Part shown: in pieces, positions 9,489-17,767 of the stretch
Layout of the letters: each line of letters starts with the position of its first letter
Numbering within the stretch: the stretch's first letter is position 1
NCBI GenBank assembly: GCA_947494715.1
Contig: CANLWG010000018.1
Coordinates: forward strand, 60,014 to 124,013
Reading direction: 5' to 3'
Length of the DNA stretch: 64,000 nt
DNA from: an uncultured Flavobacteriaceae bacterium
Lineage (GTDB): Bacteria > Bacteroidota > Bacteroidia > Flavobacteriales > Flavobacteriaceae
Notes under the pieces: generated by a model
What the model saw: only the letters and a program-made list of their open reading frames with translations
The model's database searches: none
Told to the model about the DNA's origin: nothing
Translations under genes and position numbers: made by a program

Positions 9489-9626
9489 TCAAGATTTATC
9501 CTCATCTTTTTTACCGCTGCTCATAAGATTCATTAAAATGGCTATCAAAGCTATGACAACGAGGATAAATACGCCAATCATAATTATACCGTTGCTCCAA
9601 TTCACCAAGGGAAATAGTGTTAGCAT
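9489..9626 (-). CDS. Small single-pass membrane protein (45 aa), unknown function
   Basis: The frame encodes 45 residues: a central helix (GIIMIGVFILVVIALIAILM) and a charged cytoplasmic tail (SSGKKDEDKS). It is preceded by a perfect -7 element (TATTTTTG on the minus strand, 9653-9660), 27 bp from the ATG, which supports it being a real transcript start. Function unknown. A structural or accessory role beside the DUF2892/dioxygenase genes is only a guess from position. Confidence 0.55.
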   Translation of the reverse strand: MLTLFPLVNWSNGIIMIGVFILVVIALIAILMNLMSSGKKDEDKS

Positions 9627-9652
9627 TTTTAAAGGTTTAATTATTTTGGGGA

Positions 9653-9660
9653 CAAAAATA
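9653..9660 (-). promoter_or_regulatory. -7 promoter element of the 45-aa membrane protein
   Basis: Minus-strand TATTTTTG matches TAnnTTTG and lies 27 bp before the ATG at 9626. No clear -33 element. Confidence 0.4.
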
Positions 9661-9740
9661 AACTATGGGAATCTCTTAAAACATGATAAAAATCAATAAA
9701 CAAGAACTTCCCTGACATCCCACTCTGTATTTTTAGGAAC

Positions 9741-9947
9741 CTATTTTTTAAGGCCACAGGTATTTAATCCAAAGATGCCGTACAACGGGCAAAAACTGAC
9801 TAAACTGGTCAAAACGAAAATGGCCGCCAATGTCAATAAGATATAGGAAAATGTTCCTTGTACTATCTCAAAATAGACCAAAAGTCCGGCTACTACGGCC
9901 AATAGAATTCGAATGACCTTATCGGTGCCTCCCATATTTTTTTTCAT
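9741..9947 (-). CDS. DUF2892 (YgaP-type) membrane protein
   Basis: A 68-residue protein beginning MKKNMGGTDKVIRI, followed by two transmembrane helices and the end SFCPLYGIFGLNTCGLKK. This is the DUF2892 domain, the membrane part of YgaP-like sulfur-transfer proteins, often encoded next to rhodaneses and persulfide dioxygenases. The conserved Cys-Pro and the terminal Cys are present. The dioxygenase-rhodanese gene lies just upstream in the same direction (10264-11673), which fits a role in sulfide or sulfane-sulfur handling at the membrane. Confidence 0.85.
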   Translation of the reverse strand: MKKNMGGTDKVIRILLAVVAGLLVYFEIVQGTFSYILLTLAAIFVLTSLVSFCPLYGIFGLNTCGLKK

Positions 9948-9960
9948 GTGTTTAAAATTT

Positions 9961-10032
9961 TTAACTAACTGTAAATAATCTATCTAAAAATTTAAGAACC
10001 CATGCGACCACTCGTTGCACTCGTTCTCTCAT
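9961..10032 (-). CDS. Possible 23-residue amphipathic peptide ORF
   Basis: An ATG-initiated frame of 23 codons (MRERVQRVVAWVLKFLDRLF and three more residues) with the pattern of a basic amphipathic helix. It ends 13 bp before the DUF2892 start and begins 9 bp after the stop of another tiny frame, so it tiles the gap without overlap. Frames this short occur by chance, so this is a candidate only. Confidence 0.2.
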   Translation of the reverse strand: MRERVQRVVAWVLKFLDRLFTVS

Positions 10033-10041
10033 AAATTTATT

Positions 10042-10095
10042 TTAATCATTCCGCTGTATGTAGCTTTTGATTAAAAAAATTAATGTTCGTTTCAT
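10042..10095 (-). CDS. Possible 17-residue peptide ORF
   Basis: Seventeen codons (MKRTLIFLIKSYIQRND) starting 1 bp after the stop of the 34-residue membrane peptide upstream, as expected of coupled translation. It has a short hydrophobic core and charged ends. Chance is not excluded. Confidence 0.18.
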   Translation of the reverse strand: MKRTLIFLIKSYIQRND

Positions 10096-10096
10096 T

Positions 10097-10201
10097 TCAA
10101 ATTGTTTTTGTCAATGATTCAACTACGAATACTATTGCGGTAACGATACCAATACATATAAGGCAAACCAAAAAAAATTTACCGGTTTTGCTTAATTTCA
10201 T
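10097..10201 (-). CDS. Putative 34-residue single-pass membrane peptide
   Basis: The frame starts MKLSKTGKFF and continues as one hydrophobic helix (LVCLICIGIVTAIVFVV) before a polar end. The positive N-terminus and single helix look like a genuine membrane miniprotein, and a TAGCTTTG sequence (10207-10214) sits immediately upstream, which would give an almost leaderless transcript. It lies between the dioxygenase-rhodanese gene and DUF2892, all in the same direction. The 316-bp gap between those two genes is otherwise filled only by two still smaller frames and a 16-bp palindrome at 10236-10251. Confidence 0.4.
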   Translation of the reverse strand: MKLSKTGKFFLVCLICIGIVTAIVFVVESLTKTI

Positions 10202-10235
10202 CGACACAAAGCTATAGACCTTGTTCAAAGGATAC

Positions 10236-10251
10236 CATGATGTTCATCATG
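10236..10251. repeat. Palindrome CATGATG-TT-CATCATG
   Basis: A perfect 7-bp inverted repeat with a 2-bp centre, upstream of the 34-residue ORF and downstream of the dioxygenase stop. It could be an operator or a small RNA hairpin. Confidence 0.35.
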
Positions 10252-10263
10252 TCATACCCAACG

Positions 10264-11673
10264 CTAAAGCGTCGTAGGGCAAACATAATCGGTCACCGCA
10301 GCACCTTCCTTTTTTAGTGCCGCAAATCCGCCAGCTAAATCTATCAAATTATGGATGCCCCTACTTTTTAGAATTGATGCCGCAATTACTGAACGATACC
10401 CACCTGCACAGTGCACATAAAATGTCTCTTCCTTTGGAAACTCGGCCATATGGTTATTAAGAAAATCCAAGGGTGTATTTTTCGCATTCAACAGATGTTC
10501 CGATTTATATTCGCTCTCCTTTCGGACATCAAAAATAGGTACTTCATTACCTTCAAGACTTTTCTTTGCGATATCCGCAGATACGGAAATAATGGTATCG
10601 AACTCTTTTCCGGCCTTTTTCCAAGCTTCAAAACCGCCATCCAAATACCCCAGGGTCTTATCAAAGCCCACTCGGGATAAACGCGTAACGGTTTCCTCCT
10701 CTTTGCCTTCCGGTATTAACAAAAGAATGGGTTGGGCGGTATCCGCTATCAAGGCCCCTACCCAAGGAGCAAAATCCCCATTTAAACCAATAAATATGGA
10801 ACGTGGGATATGACCTTTTACAAATTCATCTTCATGACGTACATCCAAAACTATGGCTCCTGTTTCATTGGCCGCGGTCTCAAAAGCATTTGGTGAAAGT
10901 GCCCTCGTGCCCCGTTCCAAGACCTCATTAATATCCTCGTACCCTTCCTTGTTCATCTTAACATTCTGGGGAAAGTACTTTGGGGGCGGAAGCAGTCCTT
11001 CGGTTACCTCCTCTATAAATTCTTCCCGGGTCATATCTTCACGGAGTGCATAGTTTATCTTCTTTTGGTTGCCCAATTTATCCACTGTTTCCTTCATCAT
11101 GTTCTTCCCACAGGCAGATCCCGCCCCATGGGCCGGATATACAATAACGTCATCTGACAAGGGCATTATTTTTTCCCGAAGACTATCGTACAATAGCCCG
11201 GCCAGTTGCTCCTGGGTCATATTGGCCGCTTTTTGGGCAAGATCGGGCCTTCCCACATCACCAAGGAACAAGGTATCCCCAGAAAAAATGGCATGGTCCT
11301 TTCCCTTTTCATCCTTTAAAAGATAGGTGGTACTTTCCATAGTATGGCCCGGTGTATGTAAAACGGTAATGGTCAATTTTCCCAATTGAAATTCTTGTCC
11401 ATCCTCCGCTATAATAGCATCAAAGGAAGGCTTGGCCGTTGGTCCATAAACAATTGAGGCACCAGACTCCTTGGCCAAGGTAACATGTCCACTCACAAAA
11501 TCGGCATGAAAATGGGTTTCAAAAACATATTTGATCCGTGCATTGTCCTCTTTCGCCCTTTTAAGATAAGGTTCAACCTCTCTTAGGGGATCCACAATGG
11601 CAACCTCTCCCTCGCTCTCTATGTAGTAGGCTCCTTGAGCCAAACATCCGGTATAAATCTGTTCTATGTTCAT
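10264..11673 (-). CDS. MBL-fold persulfide dioxygenase-like protein with two rhodanese domains
   Basis: 469 residues from the ATG that opens the conserved MNIEQIYTGCLAQGAYY; three further in-frame codons upstream begin with TTG and seem less likely. Residues 1-240 are a metallo-beta-lactamase fold with the iron or zinc site HFHADFVSGH (His54, His56, Asp58, His63) and FSGDTLFLGDVGRPD, as in ETHE1-type persulfide dioxygenases. Two rhodanese domains follow (about 260-350 and 365-465). Only the second has the catalytic loop (CAGGYR, Cys422); the first lacks the cysteine and is probably structural. The likely role is oxidising or relaying sulfane sulfur from sulfide detoxification. A SulP transporter lies upstream and DUF2892 downstream. 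A perfect inverted repeat sits 58 bp before the start. Confidence 0.9.
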   Translation of the reverse strand: MNIEQIYTGCLAQGAYYIESEGEVAIVDPLREVEPYLKRAKEDNARIKYVFETHFHADFVSGHVTLAKESGASIVYGPTAKPSFDAIIAEDGQEFQLGKLTITVLHTPGHTMESTTYLLKDEKGKDHAIFSGDTLFLGDVGRPDLAQKAANMTQEQLAGLLYDSLREKIMPLSDDVIVYPAHGAGSACGKNMMKETVDKLGNQKKINYALREDMTREEFIEEVTEGLLPPPKYFPQNVKMNKEGYEDINEVLERGTRALSPNAFETAANETGAIVLDVRHEDEFVKGHIPRSIFIGLNGDFAPWVGALIADTAQPILLLIPEGKEEETVTRLSRVGFDKTLGYLDGGFEAWKKAGKEFDTIISVSADIAKKSLEGNEVPIFDVRKESEYKSEHLLNAKNTPLDFLNNHMAEFPKEETFYVHCAGGYRSVIAASILKSRGIHNLIDLAGGFAALKKEGAAVTDYVCPTTL

Positions 11674-11730
11674 TCGCATCAATTTTTATTTTCATTTCCC
11701 TCTAGGGTCGAAAATGATGTATTGCAATAT

Positions 11731-11760
11731 TTGATGTAAAAATACGGCGATTTACATCAA
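11731..11760. promoter_or_regulatory. Candidate operator: perfect 10-bp inverted repeat, 10-bp spacer
   Basis: TTGATGTAAA at 11731-11740 and its exact reverse complement TTTACATCAA at 11751-11760, in the 99-bp gap between the SulP transporter and the dioxygenase-rhodanese gene. The outer TTGAT/ATCAA pairs resemble Fnr-type half-sites, but the spacing is longer than an Fnr box. The perfect symmetry and position upstream of the dioxygenase make it a good candidate binding site for a dimeric regulator. Confidence 0.55.
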
Positions 11761-11772
11761 TCTTTCGTAACC

Positions 11773-13503
11773 TTAGTTACGCTTCATCAGATTTTGATAT
11801 GCTACTCTTTCTTCAAGTTCCGTTGGGGTCTTTATATGATCAAAATAATCAACAGCCTCCGTCGTGCGCGCAAAGAGAAATTCCTTCCCAAGTACATCGA
11901 TAAGAGCACTGCTAAAAATAATATCCCGGGTAGGCCCAGTAGCCCTTGCAATATAAAATTGAATACTTTTTTGGTGCAATTCCTCAATTATCCGTACCAA
12001 CATTTGAGTGGCCGTAGAGTCAATATAATTTATAGGTTCGGCATTAAGTATCACCGCTTGTAGCCCTTTACCCTTGGCCTTAATATGCTTGAACAATTGC
12101 TTTTTAAAATAGTCTTTGTTACCAAAATACAATTGTGCATCAAAACGAACGATGAGCAGTTCATCGCGTACCTCAATTTCGTTGCTAAATCGGTCTATAT
12201 TACGGTAATAATCGGACTCCTTAATCCTGCCCAAAACCGCAAAATGAGGTTTGGAACTTTTATAGACCATCAATACCAATGAAAACAGTACACCCATCAA
12301 AATACCTTGAGGAATGCCTATGAAAAGTGTAATCAGAAAAGTAACCGCCAAAATCGCAAACTCGTCCCTGCGATATATCCAAAGCATTTTAGGATACGCT
12401 ACATCAATGAGCCCAAAAACCGAAACCATAATGATACTGGCCAGTACCGCATTGGGTAGATAGTAGAATATTGGAGTTAAAAAAAGGAGGACAATCACAA
12501 CCAGAACAACACTGAACACGGATGCCAAATTGGTTTTTGCGCCAGAATCTTGATTTATCGCCGAGCGTGAAAAGCTGGCCGCAACGGGATACGACTGAAA
12601 GAAAGACGCTATTAAATTGGAGGAGCCCAAGGCCACCAATTCTTGATTGGCATCCACGGTTTCCTTTCCGCTTTTTCCTTCCAGGGATTTCCCGATGGAA
12701 ATAGCTTCCATATAACCTACCAAGGCCAAAGTAAGCGCAATAGGCCATATATCCATTATGTTCTTTAAGTTGATCTGCGGCACCTTAAAACCTGGTAACC
12801 CCTTAGGTATATCCCCGACGATATGAACTCCATAGGACTCCAATTGCAATGCATAGACTGCCAAAATCCCCAGTATCACTACCAAGAGAATACCCGGAAT
12901 CCTTGGGTTCCATTTTTTAATCAATAGGATAGCCAAAATACCCAGGCCGCCAATAGCAAAATCAATGAAATTGGTCTCCTTTGCTTTTTCCAAAACATTG
13001 CCGATCAACTCATGAAAATGACTGCTATTTTCAACAGAAATGCCCAGAAGATGTTTTAATTGACTAAATATGATGATAAAAGCTGCGGCGGAGGTAAAAC
13101 CACTAATTACAGGTTTGGACAAAAAATTCACTAAGAAACCCATACGCAAAAGCCCCAAAATCAGTTGAATGGCTCCTACCAAAAAGGCCATTAAAATAGC
13201 CATGGCGATATAGTTTTCCAGACCGGTAATGGACATAGCACCCAAACCTGCGGCAACCAGCAAGGAATCCAAGGCCACCGGGCCAACGCCCAATTGTCTC
13301 GAAGTTCCCAAAAAGGCATATACCAGCATTGGGACCAGGGAAGCATAGAGTCCATAAACCGGTGGTAGGCCCGCGATCATAGCGTAGGCCATCCCTTGAG
13401 GAATTAGGATTATGCCCACCGTAAGTCCGGCCATCAGATCCTTGGTCAGCCAACTCTTATTATAATTAGGTAACCATTGCAGGAACGGAAAGAAGCGTTG
13501 CAT
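11773..13503 (-). CDS. SulP/SLC26-family anion transporter with STAS domain
   Basis: 576 residues from the ATG giving MQRFFPFLQWLP; a TTG nine codons upstream is the alternative. It has the SulP start (LTVGIILIPQGMAYAMIAGLPPVYGLYAS), about 12 or more transmembrane helices to residue 400, and a C-terminal STAS domain (about 430-545, with AVILNAEPINYIDSTATQML). Such proteins move sulfate or bicarbonate with H+ or Na+. Beside persulfide-oxidising genes, export or uptake of sulfate or sulfite is the likely role, but bicarbonate cannot be excluded. The peroxidase gene lies 61 bp upstream in the same direction. Confidence 0.92.
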   Translation of the reverse strand: MQRFFPFLQWLPNYNKSWLTKDLMAGLTVGIILIPQGMAYAMIAGLPPVYGLYASLVPMLVYAFLGTSRQLGVGPVALDSLLVAAGLGAMSITGLENYIAMAILMAFLVGAIQLILGLLRMGFLVNFLSKPVISGFTSAAAFIIIFSQLKHLLGISVENSSHFHELIGNVLEKAKETNFIDFAIGGLGILAILLIKKWNPRIPGILLVVILGILAVYALQLESYGVHIVGDIPKGLPGFKVPQINLKNIMDIWPIALTLALVGYMEAISIGKSLEGKSGKETVDANQELVALGSSNLIASFFQSYPVAASFSRSAINQDSGAKTNLASVFSVVLVVIVLLFLTPIFYYLPNAVLASIIMVSVFGLIDVAYPKMLWIYRRDEFAILAVTFLITLFIGIPQGILMGVLFSLVLMVYKSSKPHFAVLGRIKESDYYRNIDRFSNEIEVRDELLIVRFDAQLYFGNKDYFKKQLFKHIKAKGKGLQAVILNAEPINYIDSTATQMLVRIIEELHQKSIQFYIARATGPTRDIIFSSALIDVLGKEFLFARTTEAVDYFDHIKTPTELEERVAYQNLMKRN

Positions 13504-13564
13504 GGACCAAATGTACCAATAAAAGAACAATGCCCCCGTAACCCATGTTACCGATTAATCTGGT

Positions 13565-14755
13565 CTAGTCGATATTACCGCCTACGGGAAGGCCGCTGGG
13601 TACGGACTGGGGAATCTCCTTATCAAAACTATCATCGTTCAAGGTGTTCAAGAAGGAAATAATCAGTGACATTTCCTTTACGCTCAATTTCAATTCACGA
13701 ACAAAAGGATCAAACCCTTCTTTAGGTACATGTGGGTTTCGCTCCTTACTGTTGGCAATGTCCTCGTAAAATTCGAGTACACGCTGCAAATTCTTTAAGC
13801 TACCATTGTGCATGTACGGTGCCGTAAAGCGAAGATTACGCAAAGTAGGGGTCCTAAAGGCGAAACTGTCCCCGATTCCTGCATCCGGAGCTGGTAATTT
13901 CCTGTTTTCCGGAACTCCAAGGACATGGGGCTTGTAATCGGAGAACATGGGGCCGTTATGGCAATTGGCGCAACCTACTTTTTGGAACAGTTCGAAACCT
14001 TCTTGCTCAGAAATAAGAATGGCTTCCTTATCTCCTCTCATATATCGGTCAAAACGGGAATTGTTGGTGACCAGGCTACGCTCAAAGGCAGCGATGGCCT
14101 TCCCTAGGTTTTCCACGGAAATGGCTTCGCTTTCTTCAAAGGCAAGCCCAAACAACTTCTGGTATTCCGGTATTTGTTTTAAGCGTTCCACGACCACGTC
14201 CAATATCCCTTCCTCGGAATGGCCATGGCCACGCATTTCCTCGAGCGCCTTTATCGGTTCCAACGCCTGCTTTTCCAAACTTTTTACCCGGTCGTCCCAA
14301 AACATTGAAGCGTTTTCCGGAGTATAACTATTGAACACGTCCATACCATTAAAAGCGGTGTTGATAATGGTTTGCGCATTTCGCTTTACAAAAGGGATGT
14401 CATTGGGAACATTAAACCTACGTTTACTACCTAATCCATGGGCATTGGCACCCATGGAAATATCCAAAAATTCGGCATAGCCGGTATTCGGATGATGGCA
14501 GGTGGCACAGGCCACATCTTTATTCCCCGAAAGAATGGGGTCATAAAAAAGTAGTTTTCCCAATTCTACTTTTTCCGGCGAAGCAGGATTGTCTTTAGGT
14601 GATTTTATCGTTTCCGGGAGGCCGGCAAACCGAACTATGGTGGTAGGTCTTTCAGATGACCTTTTCCTTTTTACATTGGAGTCCTTACACCCTGAAAAAA
14701 GTATCATCCAAATCAAAAAAAACGAACTGAAAGCAGCTTTTCTCACATTTATCAA
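13565..14755 (-). CDS. Di-haem cytochrome c peroxidase family lipoprotein
   Basis: 396 residues with a lipoprotein signal (LFSGC, Cys23) and two c-type haem motifs: CATCH at 83-87 and CANCH at 262-266. Between them are the family elements GLGSKRRFNVP, VKRNAQTIINTAF and AIAAFERSLVT, and later FRTPTLRN and APYMHNGS. It reduces H2O2 in the periplasm with electrons from cytochrome c, or is a MauG-like oxidase; the sequence does not decide. Start uncertain: 14755 is TTG and a GTG three codons inside (14746) would give a more usual signal peptide, MRKAAFSSFF. Downstream lies SulP on the same strand. Confidence 0.9.
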   Translation of the reverse strand: MINVRKAAFSSFFLIWMILFSGCKDSNVKRKRSSERPTTIVRFAGLPETIKSPKDNPASPEKVELGKLLFYDPILSGNKDVACATCHHPNTGYAEFLDISMGANAHGLGSKRRFNVPNDIPFVKRNAQTIINTAFNGMDVFNSYTPENASMFWDDRVKSLEKQALEPIKALEEMRGHGHSEEGILDVVVERLKQIPEYQKLFGLAFEESEAISVENLGKAIAAFERSLVTNNSRFDRYMRGDKEAILISEQEGFELFQKVGCANCHNGPMFSDYKPHVLGVPENRKLPAPDAGIGDSFAFRTPTLRNLRFTAPYMHNGSLKNLQRVLEFYEDIANSKERNPHVPKEGFDPFVRELKLSVKEMSLIISFLNTLNDDSFDKEIPQSVPSGLPVGGNID

Positions 14756-14960
14756 TGAAGCATTGTCAACGAAAATAATTAAAAATAACGGAACGAAACC
14801 TGAGGATCATCAGGTCTAAAAAACATTGTCTTAATCAAAGCTTTTGTCAAAAAGTAAGGATACGATGGTTACAAATTCCCATTTTCTACTTACAAACAAT
14901 TTATCCTGTCCTATTTCCAAAGGTTCATTTGTCAAACAAGTATACATAAAATCAAATACA

Positions 14961-15392
14961 ATGGACATTACACACAATTTACACATTAAGGCCAACCCGG
15001 AAAAAATCTACCATGCCGTTACCACAAAAAATGGGATTAGCGGTTGGTGGTCAAAAGACTGTTCCGTGGGAGAATCCGAAGGGGGAAACTCTTTGTTAAA
15101 ATTTGATAAACAAGGGACACCGGTCGAAATGGGTTTTATAACCTTGGAGCTTGTTCCACATAAAAAAGCCGTATGGGAATGTATTTCCATGCCCAATCCT
15201 GCATGGATAGGTACAAAGATCAGTACGGAGATATCGGAATCAGGTGAAGGTTGCGATATTATTTTCTCCCATACTGGTTTTGATCAAAAATGGAAGGGGC
15301 AAGAACCGTTTGAACAGACCAGAGGTACTTGGAATCATTTTATGGACAGTCTGGTATCCTATTGTGAAAAGGGTAAAGGCCAGCCTTGGTAA
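14961..15392 (+). CDS. SRPBCC (AHSA1-like START) domain protein
   Basis: 143 residues starting at ATG 14961 (MDITHNLHIKANPEKIYHAV); a longer TTG-initiated frame to 14844 adds an unlikely N-terminus. The helix-grip fold is recognised by KANPEKIYHAVTT, GISGWWSKDC and a C-terminal helix (RGTWNHFMDSLVSYCEKG). These proteins bind hydrophobic ligands or act as toxin-resistance or co-chaperone-like factors. It converges with the ECF42 sigma factor gene, the ends 22 bp apart; SRPBCC, DGPF and sigma genes commonly occur together. Confidence 0.85.
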   Translation: MDITHNLHIKANPEKIYHAVTTKNGISGWWSKDCSVGESEGGNSLLKFDKQGTPVEMGFITLELVPHKKAVWECISMPNPAWIGTKISTEISESGEGCDIIFSHTGFDQKWKGQEPFEQTRGTWNHFMDSLVSYCEKGKGQPW

Positions 15393-15414
15393 GGAAAATA
15401 TAGTTCCTAAGAGG

Positions 15415-16680
15415 TCAGCTTTTTGGGAGCATATTTTCACATTCCCTGATTTTATCCTGGATAAAGGCAATCTCCTTATTGGAAGGGCCCATGGCTAACG
15501 ATTTTTCCAAAAACACCTTTGCTTTTTGGTAGTGCTGCAGTTTCATATGGAAGATCCCCTGTGTTACAGGTAACAGATGGTATTCTTTTAAAGAATCATT
15601 TTTGGCCATATTATCCAAGAGCGAGAGTGATTTTTCCACCCCCTGAAGTTTGCTTTGAATGATGGCCAGATTTAGTTGGATTATCGGGTTTGGCTTTAAT
15701 TTTCCCAATAGCAGGTAGTGGTCATGAATAACCTGCCAATCGGTTTGCTCAAAACTGGCTGACAGACAATGTTCCGCGGCGATACGCGCTTCCACATGAT
15801 ATGCCGAAATAACGGTATCATGAAGTGATTTTTTGAGATATCCCATGCCAATATGGATCAGATCCCTGTTCCAAAGACTTCTATCCTGATCCTCAAATAG
15901 GATAATGGTTCCTTTATCATCGATCCGGGCATCGAAACGCGCCGTATGAAAACACATAAGTGCCAATAACGCATTTAATTTATGATCGTCCTTAAAACGG
16001 TCTACCAGTAATTTGGCCAATCGAATGGCCTCAAGGCACAATTCCTTCTTGATAACGGATTCGCCACCGGTAGCATTATATCCTTCATTGAACAATAGGT
16101 ACAAGCTTAGACCAACGGTATCCAATTTTTCAATAAGCTCGCTCCCCTGTGGAATGGTAAACGGAGTTTGTGTTTTTCTAATTTTTTCCTTTGCCCTATA
16201 CAGGCGTTTGTTGATTGTGGACTCCGTTGATAGCAAAGCCTTGGCCAATTCCTTTATGCCAAACCCGCAAAGTGTTTTCAACGTAAGGGCAATCTGTGAT
16301 TTTGTGTCCAGAGCGGGGTGACAACAGGTAAAAATCATTCGAAGTTGACTATCCTTTATTTCATCATCCAAAAAAAAGGCATCAATATCTTCGACGGAAT
16401 TGTGTGACAAAACATGGATATGATGGTGCCTTAACATCATATGGTTTCGTTTTATTTTATTTAACGCCTTCCGTTTTGCAACTTGTACCAGCCAGCCTGT
16501 GGGGTTAGCTGGTATCTCCCCTGTACTCCAATTACTCAAGGCGGAAATCAATGTTTCCCGCACCACATCTTCGGCCAGTTGTAGGTGCGATGGGCCAAAG
16601 AGTTTTGTAAGCGTGGCCAGAAGTTTTCCGTACTCTGTGCGAAAAAGGCGCTCTACAATCTGTTCGCTCTGGTAGACCAA
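15415..16680 (-). CDS. ECF42-type RNA polymerase sigma factor with C-terminal TPR-like extension
   Basis: 421 residues: sigma-70 region 2 at about 8-75 (FRTEYGKLLATLTKLFG, AEDVVRETLISAL), region 4 at about 130-175 (LCGFGIKELAKALLSTESTINKRL), then a roughly 240-residue helical extension typical of the ECF42 (DUF6596) group, which replaces an anti-sigma factor in control. The start is TTG at 16680, since no ATG precedes region 2; it lies 3 bp after the stop of the DGPF gene, and this sigma/DGPF pairing is the hallmark of the group. The likely role is transcription of stress or antibiotic-response genes, including its own operon. Confidence 0.92.
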   Translation of the reverse strand: MVYQSEQIVERLFRTEYGKLLATLTKLFGPSHLQLAEDVVRETLISALSNWSTGEIPANPTGWLVQVAKRKALNKIKRNHMMLRHHHIHVLSHNSVEDIDAFFLDDEIKDSQLRMIFTCCHPALDTKSQIALTLKTLCGFGIKELAKALLSTESTINKRLYRAKEKIRKTQTPFTIPQGSELIEKLDTVGLSLYLLFNEGYNATGGESVIKKELCLEAIRLAKLLVDRFKDDHKLNALLALMCFHTARFDARIDDKGTIILFEDQDRSLWNRDLIHIGMGYLKKSLHDTVISAYHVEARIAAEHCLSASFEQTDWQVIHDHYLLLGKLKPNPIIQLNLAIIQSKLQGVEKSLSLLDNMAKNDSLKEYHLLPVTQGIFHMKLQHYQKAKVFLEKSLAMGPSNKEIAFIQDKIRECENMLPKS

Positions 16681-16683
16681 AAC

Positions 16684-17022
16684 CTAGCTCATTTTAGGAA
16701 AGGCAATGGGCCGTACCTCAATGGAATATAGACCCAGATGTGGAGAAGAAAGGGCAATTGCATTGGCCTCTTTCTGATTCTTGGCTTGAATCAGAAAAAA
16801 TCCTGCAATAATTTCCTTGGATTCCAGAAAAGGGCCATCGGTCAAAATCGGGTCATTTTTGGACTGGAGCAAGGCACCGTTTTCCTCCAATCTTTGCCCA
16901 CCCAAATAGTTTTCTCCCAGGCCTTCTACCCAGGTCTTATATGCCTCGAAGATATCCTGTAATTCATTTGGGGAGAGATGGTTCATACCATCTCCTTTTA
17001 ATATCAATAAGAATTCTTGCAT
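16684..17022 (-). CDS. YCII-related DGPF-domain protein
   Basis: 112 residues of the YCII/DGPF fold, with the signature DGPF at 62-65 (TDGPFLESKEIIAGFFLI) and the start MQEFLLILKGDG. The family is associated with ECF42 sigma factors and may act as a co-regulator or small enzyme; no catalytic activity is established for this one. It is the first gene of a two-gene operon with the sigma factor, 3 bp apart. Confidence 0.92.
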   Translation of the reverse strand: MQEFLLILKGDGMNHLSPNELQDIFEAYKTWVEGLGENYLGGQRLEENGALLQSKNDPILTDGPFLESKEIIAGFFLIQAKNQKEANAIALSSPHLGLYSIEVRPIAFPKMS

Positions 17023-17108
17023 GTCGTTTTCCTTTATGACAATCTAGGAATTATTTTTAGGACGTGATATCTAATTTTGTACAAGAAGTATAGTCTAAGC
17101 GTGGACCA

Positions 17109-17678
17109 TTATGATATGTTACCCTTTATCATGATATCACTTTTTATCTGTTCCAATTCCCTCACTTCGATTTTCCCGTCGGTCGGTAGCATATTTTGCC
17201 ACACCCAATTATAATGTTCGATTACTTTTTCCGCTTGTAAATGTGGCCTTGCCCCGGTTGTGTGCCCATCAGCAACTACTGTAATGGAATAATCCTTGGT
17301 CAATGCCGACTGAACAGTAGATTCAACACAAAAATCGGTTGCACAACCCGTAATGAACAACTCTTTTATATCCAATTCATTAAGCTTCGATTGAAGATTG
17401 GATTTGTAAAAAACATCATTCGCATATTTATCCACCAAAATGTCTATTGGCTTTAGAATTAGCTCATCCAAGTTTTCCCATTCCGTCGAGTTTTTTTCAA
17501 ATTCTCCGGTTCCCGTCCCATCATGCTGAATACAGAATACAGGAAAACCTAAAGTTCTAAACAGTGCGGCCAGTTCGTTTATACGTTTAACTACTCCATC
17601 CGTATCAAACCGAGGTGTTCTTGAAGTAAAAGAACCTTTTTGCATATCAATTATTAACAAAGCTGTTTTGTTTTTCAT
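17109..17678 (-). CDS. Isochorismatase-family cysteine hydrolase
   Basis: A 189-residue cytoplasmic hydrolase with the catalytic triad in place: Asp11 (LLIIDMQKGSF), Lys84 (LVDKYANDVF) and Cys117 (GCATDFCVEST, with the preceding cis-peptide region). Family members hydrolyse amides such as nicotinamide, or isochorismate; the substrate cannot be told here. It stands alone between the DGPF operon and a DinB gene, all on the minus strand. Confidence 0.9.
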   Translation of the reverse strand: MKNKTALLIIDMQKGSFTSRTPRFDTDGVVKRINELAALFRTLGFPVFCIQHDGTGTGEFEKNSTEWENLDELILKPIDILVDKYANDVFYKSNLQSKLNELDIKELFITGCATDFCVESTVQSALTKDYSITVVADGHTTGARPHLQAEKVIEHYNWVWQNMLPTDGKIEVRELEQIKSDIMIKGNIS

Positions 17679-17767
17679 TTTTAGCCCTTGCCGGTATTTA
17701 GATGCTGTACGGCTTATTTATTTAAACCTATAATTTTAGTAGTTCTCCCCTCATCAAATTACATGAA

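Noticed and set aside
10261..10272. ACGCTAAAGCGT palindrome at the dioxygenase stop
   Set aside because: It covers the last codons and stop, with no following T run, so coding constraint is a simpler explanation.
14801..14818. Hairpin ACCTGA-GGATCA-TCAGGT before the SRPBCC gene
   Set aside because: Only six pairs with no T run on either strand; not enough to call a terminator or operator.
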